A stretch of 64,000 nt of DNA, from NCBI RefSeq assembly GCF_014837175.1, contig NZ_JACYFR010000002.1:434001-498000 (forward strand). Reading direction: 5' to 3'. A program made the position numbers and the translations under genes. This DNA is from Cellulomonas sp. JH27-2. GTDB taxonomy: Bacteria > Actinomycetota > Actinomycetes > Actinomycetales > Cellulomonadaceae. A model generated the notes under the pieces. It was not told the DNA's origin and made no database searches. It was given only the letters and a program-made list of their open reading frames with translations. Below are positions 1 through 8,552 of this stretch, piece after piece (position 1 is the first letter of the stretch; every line of letters begins with the position of its first letter).

Positions 1-98
1 TGATCGCGAAGGTCTCGCGCGGACTGGGCGAGGCCATGGTCGGGATCAACGTCGAGGACGTCCCCGAGCCGCACCGCCTCGCCGAGCGCGGCTGGTGA
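1..98 (+). CDS. pdxS: PdxS, pyridoxal 5'-phosphate synthase lyase subunit (C-terminal end only)
   Basis: Only the last 31 codons are in the window, read in the frame starting at base 3 and ending in TGA at 96-98. The tail contains [10 protein letters not shown] and ends in PHRLAERGW, the highly conserved C-terminus of PdxS. PdxS forms the dodecameric core of the DXP-independent PLP synthase and receives ammonia from the glutaminase PdxT, which is encoded at 2021. Between the two halves lie a NUDIX gene and a divergent kynureninase, so the pair is split but still close. The identity rests on a short but distinctive tail. Confidence 0.85.
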   Translation, partial: IAKVSRGLGEAMVGINVEDVPEPHRLAERGW

Positions 99-116
99 CG
101 TCAGCCTCCTGACGTC
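97..116 (+). terminator. Short hairpin at the pdxS stop codon
   Basis: A perfect 8-bp stem (GACGTCAG / CTGACGTC) with a 4-nt loop starts inside the pdxS stop codon and ends 3 bases before the NUDIX start. There is no T tract. It could be a weak intrinsic terminator or attenuator between pdxS and the NUDIX gene. The stem is short, so this is tentative. Confidence 0.35.
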
Positions 117-119
117 GAC

Positions 120-692
120 GTGACGGACTCCAGCACGCCGGACGTCCCTGCGGCACCCGGACCGGGCCTCGGCCCGGAGTGGGTGCGCGGGGACGACGGC
201 GTGCTGTTCCGTCGGGCCGCACGCGTGATCCTGCTCGACGAGGACGACCGCGTGCTGCTGGTGCGCGGGCACGACCGCGACCAGCCCGAGCGCAGCTGGT
301 GGTTCACGGTCGGGGGCGGTCTGGACGACGGCGAGGACGAGCGGTCCGCGGCCGTGCGGGAGGTCCGCGAGGAGACGGGCATCGCGCTGGTGCCCGACGA
401 GCTCGTCGGGCCGGTCTTCACGCGGTCGGCCATCTTCGACTTCTGGGCCGAGCACTGCCGCCAGGACGAGGTCATCTTCCTGGCGCGCGTCGGCGCCGGC
501 GCGTTCGCCGGCGACCAGGCGGGCTGGACGTCGCTCGAGCGGGACGTGCTGGACGAGCTGCGCTGGTGGACGCTGCCGGACCTCGCGGCCGTGCAGCTCG
601 AGGTGTTCCCCGAGGGCCTCGCCGCGCTCGTCGCGAACCTGCTGCCGCGCTGGGACGGCGTGACGCGGCACCTGGGCCTCGCCGTCGAGTAG
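120..692 (+). CDS. NUDIX hydrolase
   Basis: A 190-residue protein of the NUDIX fold, which hydrolyses nucleoside diphosphates linked to another group X, using Mg2+ or Mn2+. The NUDIX box is complete at about residues 66-88: a Gly, five residues, Glu, seven residues, then REVREETGI. The substrate cannot be read from sequence. It starts at a GTG 22 bases after the pdxS stop, with no clear Shine-Dalgarno, so a slightly later start is possible. The stop at 692 almost abuts the end of the convergent kynureninase at 695. Members of this family are common 'house-cleaning' enzymes; a link to PLP metabolism is only suggested by position. Confidence 0.85.
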   Translation: MTDSSTPDVPAAPGPGLGPEWVRGDDGVLFRRAARVILLDEDDRVLLVRGHDRDQPERSWWFTVGGGLDDGEDERSAAVREVREETGIALVPDELVGPVFTRSAIFDFWAEHCRQDEVIFLARVGAGAFAGDQAGWTSLERDVLDELRWWTLPDLAAVQLEVFPEGLAALVANLLPRWDGVTRHLGLAVE

Positions 693-694
693 CG

Positions 695-1930
695 CTACGT
701 CACCGTCGAGCGCTGTGACCAGCCGGCGTCGAGGTGCTCGCCCGAGGCGAGCACGTCCGCGTAGGCCCGCGCTGCGGTGAGCATGTCCGCGTGCGTCAGG
801 TAGGGGGCCGCGACGCCCAGCCGGACGACGTCCGGGGTCCGGAAGTCGCCGACCACGCCGCGCCCCGCCATCGCGCGCACCACCCCGTAGGCGGCCTCGT
901 GCCGGACCGCCACCTGCGAACCACGTCGTTCGTCCTTGCTCGGCGAGACGACATCGACGTCGGGGACGAGCTCCTCGAGGCACACGCGCAGGAACCGGGT
1001 CAACGAGAGCGAGCGTGCTCGCACGGACGCGACCTCCACGTCGTCGAAGACGTCCAGCGCGGCGTCGAGGGCAAGCAGCGACAGCATCGGTGCGGTGCCG
1101 GTGCGCATGCGCTCGATGCCGGGCGCCGGTCGGTAGTCGCGCTCCATCGCGAACGGCTGCGCGTGCCCGTGCCAGCCCGCCAGCACGTTGGGCGCGGCCG
1201 CCTGGTGGCGGTACGCGACGTAGCCGTAGGCGGGCGCGCCCGGTCCGCCGTTGAGGAACTTGTAGGTGCACCCGACGGCGAGGTCCACGCGGTGCTCGTC
1301 GAGCCCGACCGGGACGGCGCCCGCCGAGTGGCACAGGTCCCAGACGACCAGGGCGCCGGCGTCGTGCGCCGCCGCCGTGATCGCCGGCAGGTCCCACAGC
1401 CGGCCGGTGCGGTAGTCGACGTGCGAGACCAGCACGGCGGCCACGTCGTCGGACGTCGCCAGGCGCTTGGCCATCTTGTCGGGCACGACCTTCTCCACGG
1501 CCCAGCCCACCTGCGACGCGACCCCCGCGAGCACGTACAGGTCGGTCGGGAACGAGTCGGGATCCGTCAGGACGACGTGCCGGTCGGGGCGCAGCGCCGC
1601 GGCCGCGTGCAGGCTCTGGTGCAGGCGCACGCTGGTGGAGTCGCCGACGACGACCTGGCCGGGCGCCGCACCGACGATCCGGCCGACCCGGTCGCCCACC
1701 GCCGCGGGTGCCTGCCACCAGCCGTGCGTGTTCCACGACTCGACCAGGTCGCGGCCCCACTGGTTCGTCACGACGTCCGCGACCGCGTCCGGGACGTGGC
1801 GGGGGAGCGCCCCGAGCGAGTTGCCGTCGAGGTAGACGACGCCGTCGGGGAGCAGGAAGCGGTCGCGCCTGTCGGTGGCGGCGTGCGACGCGTCGAGCGC
1901 CGCCGCCTCCGAGGTCAGTCGGTCGGTCAC
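695..1930 (-). CDS. kynU: Kynureninase
   Basis: A 411-residue PLP-dependent fold-type I enzyme. Kynureninase cleaves L-kynurenine to anthranilate and alanine (or 3-hydroxykynurenine to 3-hydroxyanthranilate) in tryptophan breakdown. The PLP-lysine motif [13 protein letters not shown] is unmistakable, with Lys near residue 224; [11 protein letters not shown] near the N-terminus is also family-typical. Length matches bacterial homologues (about 410-420). I chose the GTG at 1930 because TACGCT lies 6 nt before it, the leaderless pattern seen elsewhere here; an ATG at 1954 would add 8 residues. It is on the opposite strand, inserted between the two PLP synthase genes, with no other kynurenine-pathway gene nearby. 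Confidence 0.9.
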   Translation of the reverse strand: MTDRLTSEAAALDASHAATDRRDRFLLPDGVVYLDGNSLGALPRHVPDAVADVVTNQWGRDLVESWNTHGWWQAPAAVGDRVGRIVGAAPGQVVVGDSTSVRLHQSLHAAAALRPDRHVVLTDPDSFPTDLYVLAGVASQVGWAVEKVVPDKMAKRLATSDDVAAVLVSHVDYRTGRLWDLPAITAAAHDAGALVVWDLCHSAGAVPVGLDEHRVDLAVGCTYKFLNGGPGAPAYGYVAYRHQAAAPNVLAGWHGHAQPFAMERDYRPAPGIERMRTGTAPMLSLLALDAALDVFDDVEVASVRARSLSLTRFLRVCLEELVPDVDVVSPSKDERRGSQVAVRHEAAYGVVRAMAGRGVVGDFRTPDVVRLGVAAPYLTHADMLTAARAYADVLASGEHLDAGWSQRSTVT

Positions 1931-1936
1931 TGGACG

Positions 1937-1942
1937 AGCGTA
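1937..1942 (-). promoter_or_regulatory. Candidate -10 box of kynU (leaderless)
   Basis: On the minus strand TACGCT is followed by 6 nt (CGTCCA) and then the GTG at 1930. This spacing places the transcription start at or next to the start codon, as in leaderless actinobacterial mRNAs. No -35 box is evident. It supports the GTG start over the ATG at 1954, which lies upstream of this box. Confidence 0.5.
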
Positions 1943-2008
1943 CGACTCGAGCATCCGGGTGTGACGACCGGCACGGGACGCGACGTGGGGACGGCGCGGC
2001 GCGGTCCC

Positions 2009-2014
2009 TACGAT
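2009..2014 (+). promoter_or_regulatory. Candidate -10 box of pdxT (leaderless)
   Basis: TACGAT followed by 6 nt and the GTG start of pdxT at 2021. No Shine-Dalgarno precedes the GTG, which fits a leaderless transcript. It gives pdxT its own promoter, divergent from kynU, even though pdxS lies upstream. Confidence 0.5.
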
Positions 2015-2020
2015 GTGCGG

Positions 2021-2617
2021 GTGCAGACAACCGTCGGAGTCCTGGCCCTGCAAGGGGACGTGCGTGAGCACGTCCACGCGCTCGAGAACGTGGGCGCGCG
2101 CGCCGTCCCGGTGCGCCGCACCTCGGAGCTCGACGCGGTCGACGCGCTGGTCATCCCGGGTGGCGAGTCCACGACGATCGACAAGCTCCTGCGCGCCTTC
2201 GAGCTGTTCGAGCCGGTCCGGCAGCGGCTGCGCGCCGGGATGCCCGCCTACGGCTCGTGCGCCGGCATGATCCTGCTGGCGGACCGGGTGATCGGTGGGA
2301 TCGAGGGGCAGCAGACGCTCGGCGGCATCGACGTGACCGTGCGACGCAACGCGTTCGGACGGCAGGTGGACTCCTTCGAGTCCGACCTGTCCGTGGACGG
2401 GGTCGAGGGTCCGCTGCACGCCGTCTTCATCCGCGCGCCGTGGGTCGAGGAGGTCGGTCCTGCCGCTTCCGTGGTCGGCCGGGTCGAGGGCGGGCCGGCC
2501 GCCGGTAGGATCGTTGCGGTCCGCCAGGGTCCCTTGCTCGCGTCGTCCTTCCATCCGGAGGTCACGGGCGACACCCGGGTGCACCGTCTGTTCGTCGAGA
2601 TCGTCCGCGAGAGCTAG
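2021..2617 (+). CDS. pdxT: PdxT, glutaminase subunit of PLP synthase
   Basis: A 198-residue class I glutamine amidotransferase that releases ammonia from glutamine and channels it to PdxS for pyridoxal 5'-phosphate synthesis. Family motifs are complete: ALQGDVREH at the N-terminus, PGGESTTI, the nucleophile Cys80 in [10 protein letters not shown], and the His178/Glu180 pair in [10 protein letters not shown]. Length is typical (about 190-200). The GTG start matches the conserved N-terminus and is preceded by a -10 box. It lies 13 bases upstream of yebC and is probably cotranscribed with it. Confidence 0.95.
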   Translation: MQTTVGVLALQGDVREHVHALENVGARAVPVRRTSELDAVDALVIPGGESTTIDKLLRAFELFEPVRQRLRAGMPAYGSCAGMILLADRVIGGIEGQQTLGGIDVTVRRNAFGRQVDSFESDLSVDGVEGPLHAVFIRAPWVEEVGPAASVVGRVEGGPAAGRIVAVRQGPLLASSFHPEVTGDTRVHRLFVEIVRES

Positions 2618-2630
2618 GGGCTGCCAAGCG

Positions 2631-3386
2631 ATGTCGGGTCACTCCAAGTGGGCCACCACCAAGCACAAGAAGGCCGTCGTCGACGCGAAGCGGAGCAAGC
2701 TCTTCGCCAAGCTGATCAAGAACATCGAGGTGGCCGCGCGCACCGGCGGCGGTGACCTCGCGGGCAACCCCACGTTGTTCGACGCGGTCCAGAAGGCCAA
2801 GAAGAGCTCGGTGCCCATCGACAACATCAACCGTGCGGTCAAGCGCGGCTCCGGCCAGGAGGCCGGCGGCGCGGACTACACGACGATCATGTACGAGGGC
2901 TACGGCGCCGGCGGCATCGCCGTCCTGGTCGAGTGCCTGACCGACAACCGGAACCGGGCCGCGTCCGACGTGCGCGTCGCCTTCACGCGCAACGGTGGCC
3001 AGATGGCCGACCCCGGTTCGGTGTCCTACCTGTTCTCCCGCAAGGGCGTCGTCATCGTTCCCAAGGAGGGGACCGACGAGGACGCCGTGATGGAGGCGGT
3101 GCTCGAGGCCGGCGGCGAGGAGGTCAACGACATCGGCGAGGCCTTCGAGGTCCTGTCCGAGGCCACGGACCTGGTCCCCGTGCGCACGGCGCTGCAGGAG
3201 GCCGGCATCGAGTACGACTCCGCGGACGTCGTCTTCTGGCCCGCGACGCAGATCGAGGTCGACGCCGAGGGCGCCCGCAAGATCCTGCGCCTCATCGACG
3301 CGCTCGAGGACTCCGACGACGTGCAGAACGTCTACGCGAACTTCGACGCGTCCGACGAGGTCATGGCGGAGCTCGAGGACGACTGA
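2631..3386 (+). CDS. YebC/PmpR family protein
   Basis: A 251-residue protein with the classic N-terminus [14 protein letters not shown] and family landmarks such as GYGPGG-like GYGAGG and the central [10 protein letters not shown]. YebC proteins act as DNA-binding regulators in some bacteria, and some members ease ribosome stalling at proline-rich stretches; which role applies here cannot be read. The ATG at 2631 follows an AGGGG element just after the pdxT stop. The position next to ruvC is highly conserved across bacteria. Confidence 0.95.
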   Translation: MSGHSKWATTKHKKAVVDAKRSKLFAKLIKNIEVAARTGGGDLAGNPTLFDAVQKAKKSSVPIDNINRAVKRGSGQEAGGADYTTIMYEGYGAGGIAVLVECLTDNRNRAASDVRVAFTRNGGQMADPGSVSYLFSRKGVVIVPKEGTDEDAVMEAVLEAGGEEVNDIGEAFEVLSEATDLVPVRTALQEAGIEYDSADVVFWPATQIEVDAEGARKILRLIDALEDSDDVQNVYANFDASDEVMAELEDD

Positions 3387-3481
3387 CCCCATCGCGCGCA
3401 CGAGCCCGTGATCCTCGTCGGATCGCGGGCTCGCGGCGTGTGCGGGCCCGCTCGCCGCGGTCGGCCTGCGACAGTGTCGGC

Positions 3482-4048
3482 GTGCGTGTGCTCGGAGTGG
3501 ACCCCGGCCTGACCCGGTGCGGGTTGGGCGTCGTCGACGCGCTCCCGGGGCGCCGCGCTGCGCTCGTGTCCGTCGGGGTGGCGCGCTCGGACCCGGGCCT
3601 CGAGGTCGACCAGCGACTCCTGCTGATCGAGCGCCAGCTCGAGGAGTGGATGGACACGTACGCGCCGGACGCGGTGGCCGTCGAGCGGGTCTTCGCCCAG
3701 CACAACGTCCGCACGGTCATGGGCACCGCGCAGGTCGCCGGGCTCGCGATGGTCGCCGCCGCGCGCCGGCGCATCCCCGTCGCGCTGCACACGCCGTCGG
3801 AGGTCAAGGCAGCAGTCACGGGCAACGGTCGCGCGGACAAGGCGCAGGTGCAGACGATGGTTGCGCGCCTCCTCGCACTCGATGCGCTCCCCAAGCCCGC
3901 GGACGCCGCCGACGCGCTCGCCCTGGCGATCTGCCACCTGTGGCGACCCGCCGGCTCGCTCGGCTCGCCGCAGCGGGCGCCGGGTTCGATGACGGCTGCG
4001 CAGCGCGCGTGGGCTGCGGCGGAACAGGCCTCCCGCGCGCGCGGCTGA
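3482..4048 (+). CDS. ruvC: RuvC, Holliday junction resolvase
   Basis: A 188-residue endonuclease that cuts Holliday junctions symmetrically in the RuvABC resolvasome. The acidic catalytic set is present: Asp7 in LGVDPGLT, Glu68 in VERVF, and Asp141 and Asp144 in [14 protein letters not shown], with the spacing of the E. coli enzyme. The GTG start gives the standard N-terminus; a weak -10-like GACAGT lies 6 nt before it. ruvA follows after a 100-base gap that contains a LexA box, so ruvC may be transcribed partly apart from ruvAB. Confidence 0.95.
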   Translation: MRVLGVDPGLTRCGLGVVDALPGRRAALVSVGVARSDPGLEVDQRLLLIERQLEEWMDTYAPDAVAVERVFAQHNVRTVMGTAQVAGLAMVAAARRRIPVALHTPSEVKAAVTGNGRADKAQVQTMVARLLALDALPKPADAADALALAICHLWRPAGSLGSPQRAPGSMTAAQRAWAAAEQASRARG

Positions 4049-4066
4049 GCACCGGTGCGTGTCGCT

Positions 4067-4080
4067 CGTACAGATGTTCG
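4067..4080 (+). promoter_or_regulatory. LexA (SOS) box upstream of ruvAB
   Basis: CGTACAGATGTTCG matches 13 of 14 positions of the Gram-positive/actinobacterial SOS box CGAACRNRYGTTCG (one T for A in the left arm). It lies 69 bases before the ruvA start, between ruvC and ruvA. DNA damage would relieve LexA repression of ruvAB. I cannot define the -10 box with confidence. Confidence 0.8.
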
Positions 4081-4148
4081 GACATGTGGCAGCATGACAG
4101 CGACGCGTCGACCAGGTGCGTTGGTGAGGACGGACGAAGGAGGCCCGC

Positions 4149-4763
4149 GTGATCGCGTCGGTCAGCGGCACGGTGCGAGCGGTCCGGCTCGATGCGGCGG
4201 TGGTCGAGGTCGGGGGCGTCGGGATGCTCGTGCAGGCCACGCCCGCGACGCTCGCCGGGCTGCGGGTGGGGGCGTCCGCGACGCTGCACACGTCGCTCGT
4301 GGTGCGGGAGGACTCGCTGACGCTGTTCGGGTTCGCCGACGACGACGAGCGCGAGGTGTTCGAGGTCGTCCAGACCGTCAGCGGCGTCGGCCCCCGGCTC
4401 GCGCTCGCCATGCTGGCCGTGCACACGCCCGACGGGCTGCGCCGTGCGGTCGTGGACGAGGACCTCAAGGCGCTCGAGCGAGTGCCCGGCATCGGCCGCA
4501 AGGGCGCGCAGCGCATCGTCCTCGAGCTCAAGGACCGGATCGGGGCGCCGGTCCCGGTCGCCGCCGGTGCGCCGGCCTCCGCGGCCGCGGGGGACCGCCG
4601 CGACCAGGTGGTCGAGGCTCTCGTCGGGCTCGGCTGGAGCGCGAAGGTCGCCGACGACGCGGTGACCGGGGTGCTGGACGGGGTCGAGGGGCCCGTCGGT
4701 GCCGACGAGGTGGCGGGCGTGCTGCGCGCCGCGCTGCGGACGCTGGGCGGCGGACGTGGCTGA
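4149..4763 (+). CDS. ruvA: RuvA, Holliday junction DNA-binding subunit
   Basis: A 204-residue protein that binds four-way junctions as tetramers and loads the RuvB motor. The N-terminal OB-fold begins [12 protein letters not shown]; two helix-hairpin-helix motifs follow at about residues 70-130, with [13 protein letters not shown] and [12 protein letters not shown]; a C-terminal RuvB-binding domain follows an Ala-rich linker. The GTG start has an ideal AAGGAGG ribosome binding site. The C-terminus overlaps ruvB by 8 bases, indicating translational coupling. Confidence 0.95.
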   Translation: MIASVSGTVRAVRLDAAVVEVGGVGMLVQATPATLAGLRVGASATLHTSLVVREDSLTLFGFADDDEREVFEVVQTVSGVGPRLALAMLAVHTPDGLRRAVVDEDLKALERVPGIGRKGAQRIVLELKDRIGAPVPVAAGAPASAAAGDRRDQVVEALVGLGWSAKVADDAVTGVLDGVEGPVGADEVAGVLRAALRTLGGGRG

Positions 4764-5808
4764 CGACGAGCTCGTCACCGAGCGCATCGATGCGGACTCG
4801 CTGGTCCGGTCGGGCGCGGACGACGTGGAGCGGGCGGCCGAGGCCGCGCTGCGCCCGCGGCGTCTGGACGAGTTCGTCGGCCAGCGGGTGGTGCGCGAGC
4901 AGCTCTCGCTGGTGCTCGAGGCGGCGCGCAACCGGGGCAGGGCCCCCGACCACGTGCTGCTCTCCGGCCCGCCGGGCCTGGGCAAGACGACCCTCGCGAT
5001 GATCATCGCCGCCGAGCTCGGTGTCTCGTTGCGTGTGACGAGCGGTCCGGCGATCCAGCACGCCGGCGACCTGGCGGCTGTCCTGTCCTCGCTCGAGGAG
5101 GGCGAGGTGCTCTTCATCGACGAGATCCACCGCCTGGCCCGTCCGGCGGAGGAGCTGCTCTACGTAGCGATGGAAGACTTCCGCGTCGACGTCGTGGTCG
5201 GCAAGGGTGCCGGGGCCAGCGCGATCCCGCTCGCCCTGCCGCCGTTCACGGTGGTCGGCGCGACGACGCGTGCCGGACTGCTGCCGGCGCCGCTGCGTGA
5301 CCGGTTCGGGTTCACAGGTCACCTCGACTTCTACGACACCGACGAGCTCGAGCGCGTCCTGATCCGGTCGGCGGGGCTGCTCGGCGTCCCGCTCGCGCAC
5401 GACGCGGCGGCCGAGGTCGCCTCCCGCTCGCGCGGCACCCCGCGCATCGCCAACCGGCTGCTGCGCCGCGTGCGGGACTGGGCCGAGGTCCGCGGCGACG
5501 GGACGCTCGGGCTGGCCGCGGCACGCGCTGCCCTGGCGGTGTACGAGGTCGACGAACGCGGGCTCGACCGGCTGGACCGTGCGGTGCTCGGTGCGCTGTG
5601 CTCCCGGTTCGGCGGAGGACCGGTGGGACTGACGACGCTCGCGGTCGCCGTGGGCGAGGAGCCCGAGACCGTGGAGACCGTCGCCGAGCCCTTCCTGTTC
5701 CGCGAGGGTTTCGTCGGACGGACCCCGCGCGGCCGGATCGCCCTGCCGCCTGCCTGGGCCCACCTCGGGCTGCAGCCGCCGCGGGACCCGGGCGCGCTGT
5801 TCGGCTGA
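4756..5808 (+). CDS. ruvB: RuvB, Holliday junction branch-migration ATPase
   Basis: A 350-residue AAA+ motor that drives branch migration with RuvA. Walker [10 protein letters not shown] is at about residues 74-82, Walker B LFIDEIHR at about 119-126, and the LRDRFGF arginine-finger region near 180; a C-terminal winged helix follows ([15 protein letters not shown]). Length matches the family. I place the start at the GTG inside the end of ruvA (8-base overlap), giving the usual short acidic N-terminus; longer reading in this frame upstream is ruvA antiframe. Confidence 0.95.
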   Translation: MADDELVTERIDADSLVRSGADDVERAAEAALRPRRLDEFVGQRVVREQLSLVLEAARNRGRAPDHVLLSGPPGLGKTTLAMIIAAELGVSLRVTSGPAIQHAGDLAAVLSSLEEGEVLFIDEIHRLARPAEELLYVAMEDFRVDVVVGKGAGASAIPLALPPFTVVGATTRAGLLPAPLRDRFGFTGHLDFYDTDELERVLIRSAGLLGVPLAHDAAAEVASRSRGTPRIANRLLRRVRDWAEVRGDGTLGLAAARAALAVYEVDERGLDRLDRAVLGALCSRFGGGPVGLTTLAVAVGEEPETVETVAEPFLFREGFVGRTPRGRIALPPAWAHLGLQPPRDPGALFG

Positions 5809-5933
5809 TCCGCCAGGTTCGACGGTCAGGCACCGCGTCCGCCCGTCGACCCGTTCTTCGTTCTGCCTGCGCCGTACGTTACGGTCGGGTGCCCGCTCGA
5901 TGACGTCGGGGAACCACTGCCGGTGGTCGCGCG

Positions 5934-5962
5934 TTGGAGCGGCGGGCCGCTGCGCCTAGACT
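5934..5962 (+). promoter_or_regulatory. Promoter of the yajC-sec operon
   Basis: TTGGAG (5934-5939) and TAGACT (5957-5962) are separated by 17 bp, the standard spacing for a housekeeping sigma factor. The box is 33 bases before the yajC start. The rest of the 187-base gap between ruvB and yajC (5809-5995) shows nothing else I can name. Confidence 0.6.
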
Positions 5963-5995
5963 GCGGCCGACAACGCCCGACCCGAAGGACATCTC

Positions 5996-6532
5996 GTGAC
6001 CCACCACGCCGAAGTGATCGCTGCTGCCTCTGGCGGCGGCGGTGGCGGCAGCTCGTCGTTCCTGCTCATCCTCGTCATCGCGGTGGCGGCCTTCTGGCTC
6101 ATGTCGCGTCGCACGCGCAAGCAGCAGAAGGCGCAGCAGGAGTTCCGCAACACGCTCGAGCCGGGCGACGAGGTCATGACCGGGTCCGGCCTGTTCGGCA
6201 CGGTCGTCGCGGTCGACGACGAAGCCATCACGCTCGAGTCCGAGCCGGGCGGCGGCCGCACGCGCTGGATCCGCGCCGCGATCGCCAAGAAGATCGAGCC
6301 CGTCGTCGACGAGCCCGACCAGGAGTGGGCCGACGAGTCCGACGAGGACCCCATCGAGGTGCCGGACGACCTGTCGTCGATGCCCTCGCTGCGCAAGGAC
6401 GCTCCCGCTACCGCGCAGGCCGCCGACGAGTCCCGCCCGGACCGTGACGCCAGCGACGTCGACGACGTGACCGTCGCCGACAAGGACGGTGCCGCCACGG
6501 ACGGCGCCAAGGAAGACCCCGACACCAAGTAA
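5996..6532 (+). CDS. yajC: YajC, preprotein translocase subunit
   Basis: A 178-residue single-pass membrane protein of the SecDF-YajC complex, which assists SecYEG export. After a Gly-rich stretch there is one membrane segment at about residues 21-37, then the YajC core with the typical LEPGDEVMTGSGLFGTVV. The C-terminal third is acidic and likely disordered, making it longer than the E. coli protein (110 residues), as is common in actinobacteria. The GTG start is preceded by GAAGGA. A hairpin separates it from secD. Confidence 0.92.
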   Translation: MTHHAEVIAAASGGGGGGSSSFLLILVIAVAAFWLMSRRTRKQQKAQQEFRNTLEPGDEVMTGSGLFGTVVAVDDEAITLESEPGGGRTRWIRAAIAKKIEPVVDEPDQEWADESDEDPIEVPDDLSSMPSLRKDAPATAQAADESRPDRDASDVDDVTVADKDGAATDGAKEDPDTK

Positions 6533-6540
6533 CCGACAGC

Positions 6541-6567
6541 GGCCGGCGGGACGACATCCCGCCGGCC
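6541..6567 (+). terminator. Hairpin between yajC and secD
   Basis: A perfect 11-bp GC-rich stem (GGCCGGCGGGA / TCCCGCCGGCC) with a 5-nt loop lies 8 bases after the yajC stop and 53 bases before secD. There is no T tract. It may act as a partial terminator or as an mRNA-stabilising element setting yajC above secDF. Confidence 0.5.
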
Positions 6568-6620
6568 CGGACCCCACCGGTCGCCCAGGCAGCCGGTGCG
6601 CGCACGAGAGAAGAACTCCG

Positions 6621-8552
6621 TTGGCCCCTCCCACACGCCGAAGCAGGCCTGTCCGCACCCTGCTGGTGCTCGCCGGGCTCGTTGTCGTGCTCTACGGCGC
6701 GATCGCCGCCTCCGTCCAGTTCTCGGACGGCAGCTGGACGCCCAAGCTCGCCCTCGACCTCGAGGGGGGGACCCAGATCGTGCTCAAGCCGGTCTCGTCC
6801 GAGACTCCCACCTCGGGCCAGATCGACCAGGCGATCGACGTCATCCGCAACCGCGTCGACGCCTCGGGCGTCTCCGAGGCGGAGATCACGAGCCAGGGCA
6901 GCGGCAGCGGCGCGACGATCGTCGTCGGCCTGCCGGGCAAGCCGAGCGAGGAGACGCTCAAGCTCGTGCGCACCTCGGCGCAGATGGAGTTCCGCCCCGT
7001 CCTCGCGCAGGGTGACCCGTCGCCCACGACGACCGACGACCCGTCCGCGTCGCCCACCGCAGAGGCCACGGCAGCCCCGACCGACGGTGCGACCGCCGCC
7101 GCCACGCCGGCGCCGACCGCCTCGGCGTCCGCTGCCCCGACGGCCGCGGCCAGCGCCGAGCCCAGCCCGGCGGCGACGTCGACCAAGGCGAAGCCGGACA
7201 ACGCGAGCGATGCCGCGTACTACGTGACGCCCGCCGTCCAGGCGAAGTACGACAAGCTCGACTGCACGGACCCCGCGAACCTCAAGGGCGGCGTCAACGG
7301 CGATCCCGACAAGGCGTTCGTGACGTGCGAGTCGCAGACCGTGGGCGACCAGGTGGTGGGGGTCGCGAAGTACATCCTCGGTCCGGTCGAGGTCGACGGG
7401 GACCGCATCGACAACGCGAGCTCGGGCAACAACGTGCTGCCCGGCGGCGGCGTCGGCAGCGAGTGGGTCGTCAACCTCAAGTTCGACTCGAAGGGCGCCA
7501 AGGAGTTCGCCGACGTCACCGAGAGGCTGTCCACGGAGACGACCCCGCTGAATCAGTTCGGGATCGTCCTGGACGGCCTCGTGATCTCCGCGCCGTCGGT
7601 CAACGAGACGATCCCCAACGGTCAGGCGCAGATCTCCGGGTCGTTCACGCGGCAGAGCGCGGCGACGCTGGCCCAGCAGCTGAACTTCGGCTCGCTGCCC
7701 ATGACGTTCGACGTCCAGAGCGAGGAGCAGATCTCCGCGACCCTGGGCTCCGACCAGCTCCAGAAGGGCATCCTCGCCGGCATCATCGGCCTGATCCTGG
7801 TCGTCATCTACTCGCTGTTCCAGTACCGCGCGCTCGGGTTCGTGACGGTCGGCTCGCTCGTCGTGGCCGCGATCTTCACCTACGGCCTGATCACGTTCCT
7901 GTCCTGGTTCCAGGGCTACCGCCTGTCGCTGCCCGGTGTCGCCGGTCTGATCGTCGCCATCGGTATCACGGCGGACTCGTTCATCGTGTACTTCGAGCGC
8001 ATCCGCGACGAGCTGCGCGACGGCCGGACCCTCGGGTCGGCGGTCGAGCGCGGGTGGGACCGTGCCAAGCGCACGATCCTGGCGTCCGACGCGGTCAACT
8101 TCCTGGCCGCCATCGTGCTCTACGTGCTCGCCGTCGGCGGCGTGCGAGGCTTCGCCTTCACGCTCGGTCTGACGACGCTCGTCGACATCCTCGTGGTGTT
8201 CATGTTCACGCACCCGGTCATGGAGCTGCTGGCACGCACCAAGTTCTTTGCCGAGGGTCACCGCGCGTCGGGTCTCGACCCGCGCCGGCTGGGCGTCCCG
8301 GGCACGAGGTACGTCGGTCGCGGCCGCGTCGAGTCCGGCGCGCGGACCACCCCGGAGGCGGACGCCGCTGATGAGGCTGACGCGGACGCACCCGTGCAGC
8401 GGGTACCCGCCACGGTGGGGGGCACGGCGGGCACCTCGGGCATGACGATCGCCGAGCGGCGCGCGGCGCAGAAGGCGGCGGCCGCCGAGCAGGCACCCAC
8501 GACGGATGACGACGAGGACGCCTCCGGGCGTCCCGACGGGAGTGAGCACTGA
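6621..8552 (+). CDS. secD: SecD, protein translocase subunit
   Basis: A 643-residue RND-superfamily membrane protein that with SecF uses the proton-motive force to aid late steps of protein export. The first membrane segment is at about residues 14-33, followed by the SecD signature DLEGGTQIVL, a large external domain, and five membrane segments at about 380-535 with AIGITADSFIVYFERIRDE. An Ala/Thr/Pro/Ser-rich insert occupies about residues 133-193, and about 100 charged residues trail the last membrane helix. I chose TTG at 6621 because it follows a purine-rich GAGAGAAG and gives a short cytoplasmic N-terminus. Confidence 0.93.
   Translation: MAPPTRRSRPVRTLLVLAGLVVVLYGAIAASVQFSDGSWTPKLALDLEGGTQIVLKPVSSETPTSGQIDQAIDVIRNRVDASGVSEAEITSQGSGSGATIVVGLPGKPSEETLKLVRTSAQMEFRPVLAQGDPSPTTTDDPSASPTAEATAAPTDGATAAATPAPTASASAAPTAAASAEPSPAATSTKAKPDNASDAAYYVTPAVQAKYDKLDCTDPANLKGGVNGDPDKAFVTCESQTVGDQVVGVAKYILGPVEVDGDRIDNASSGNNVLPGGGVGSEWVVNLKFDSKGAKEFADVTERLSTETTPLNQFGIVLDGLVISAPSVNETIPNGQAQISGSFTRQSAATLAQQLNFGSLPMTFDVQSEEQISATLGSDQLQKGILAGIIGLILVVIYSLFQYRALGFVTVGSLVVAAIFTYGLITFLSWFQGYRLSLPGVAGLIVAIGITADSFIVYFERIRDELRDGRTLGSAVERGWDRAKRTILASDAVNFLAAIVLYVLAVGGVRGFAFTLGLTTLVDILVVFMFTHPVMELLARTKFFAEGHRASGLDPRRLGVPGTRYVGRGRVESGARTTPEADAADEADADAPVQRVPATVGGTAGTSGMTIAERRAAQKAAAAEQAPTTDDDEDASGRPDGSEH

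Noticed and set aside
734..2020. An upstream extension of the pdxT frame through the kynU region
   Set aside because: PdxT homologues begin near the GTG at 2021; the extension is antisense to kynU and has no family sequence.
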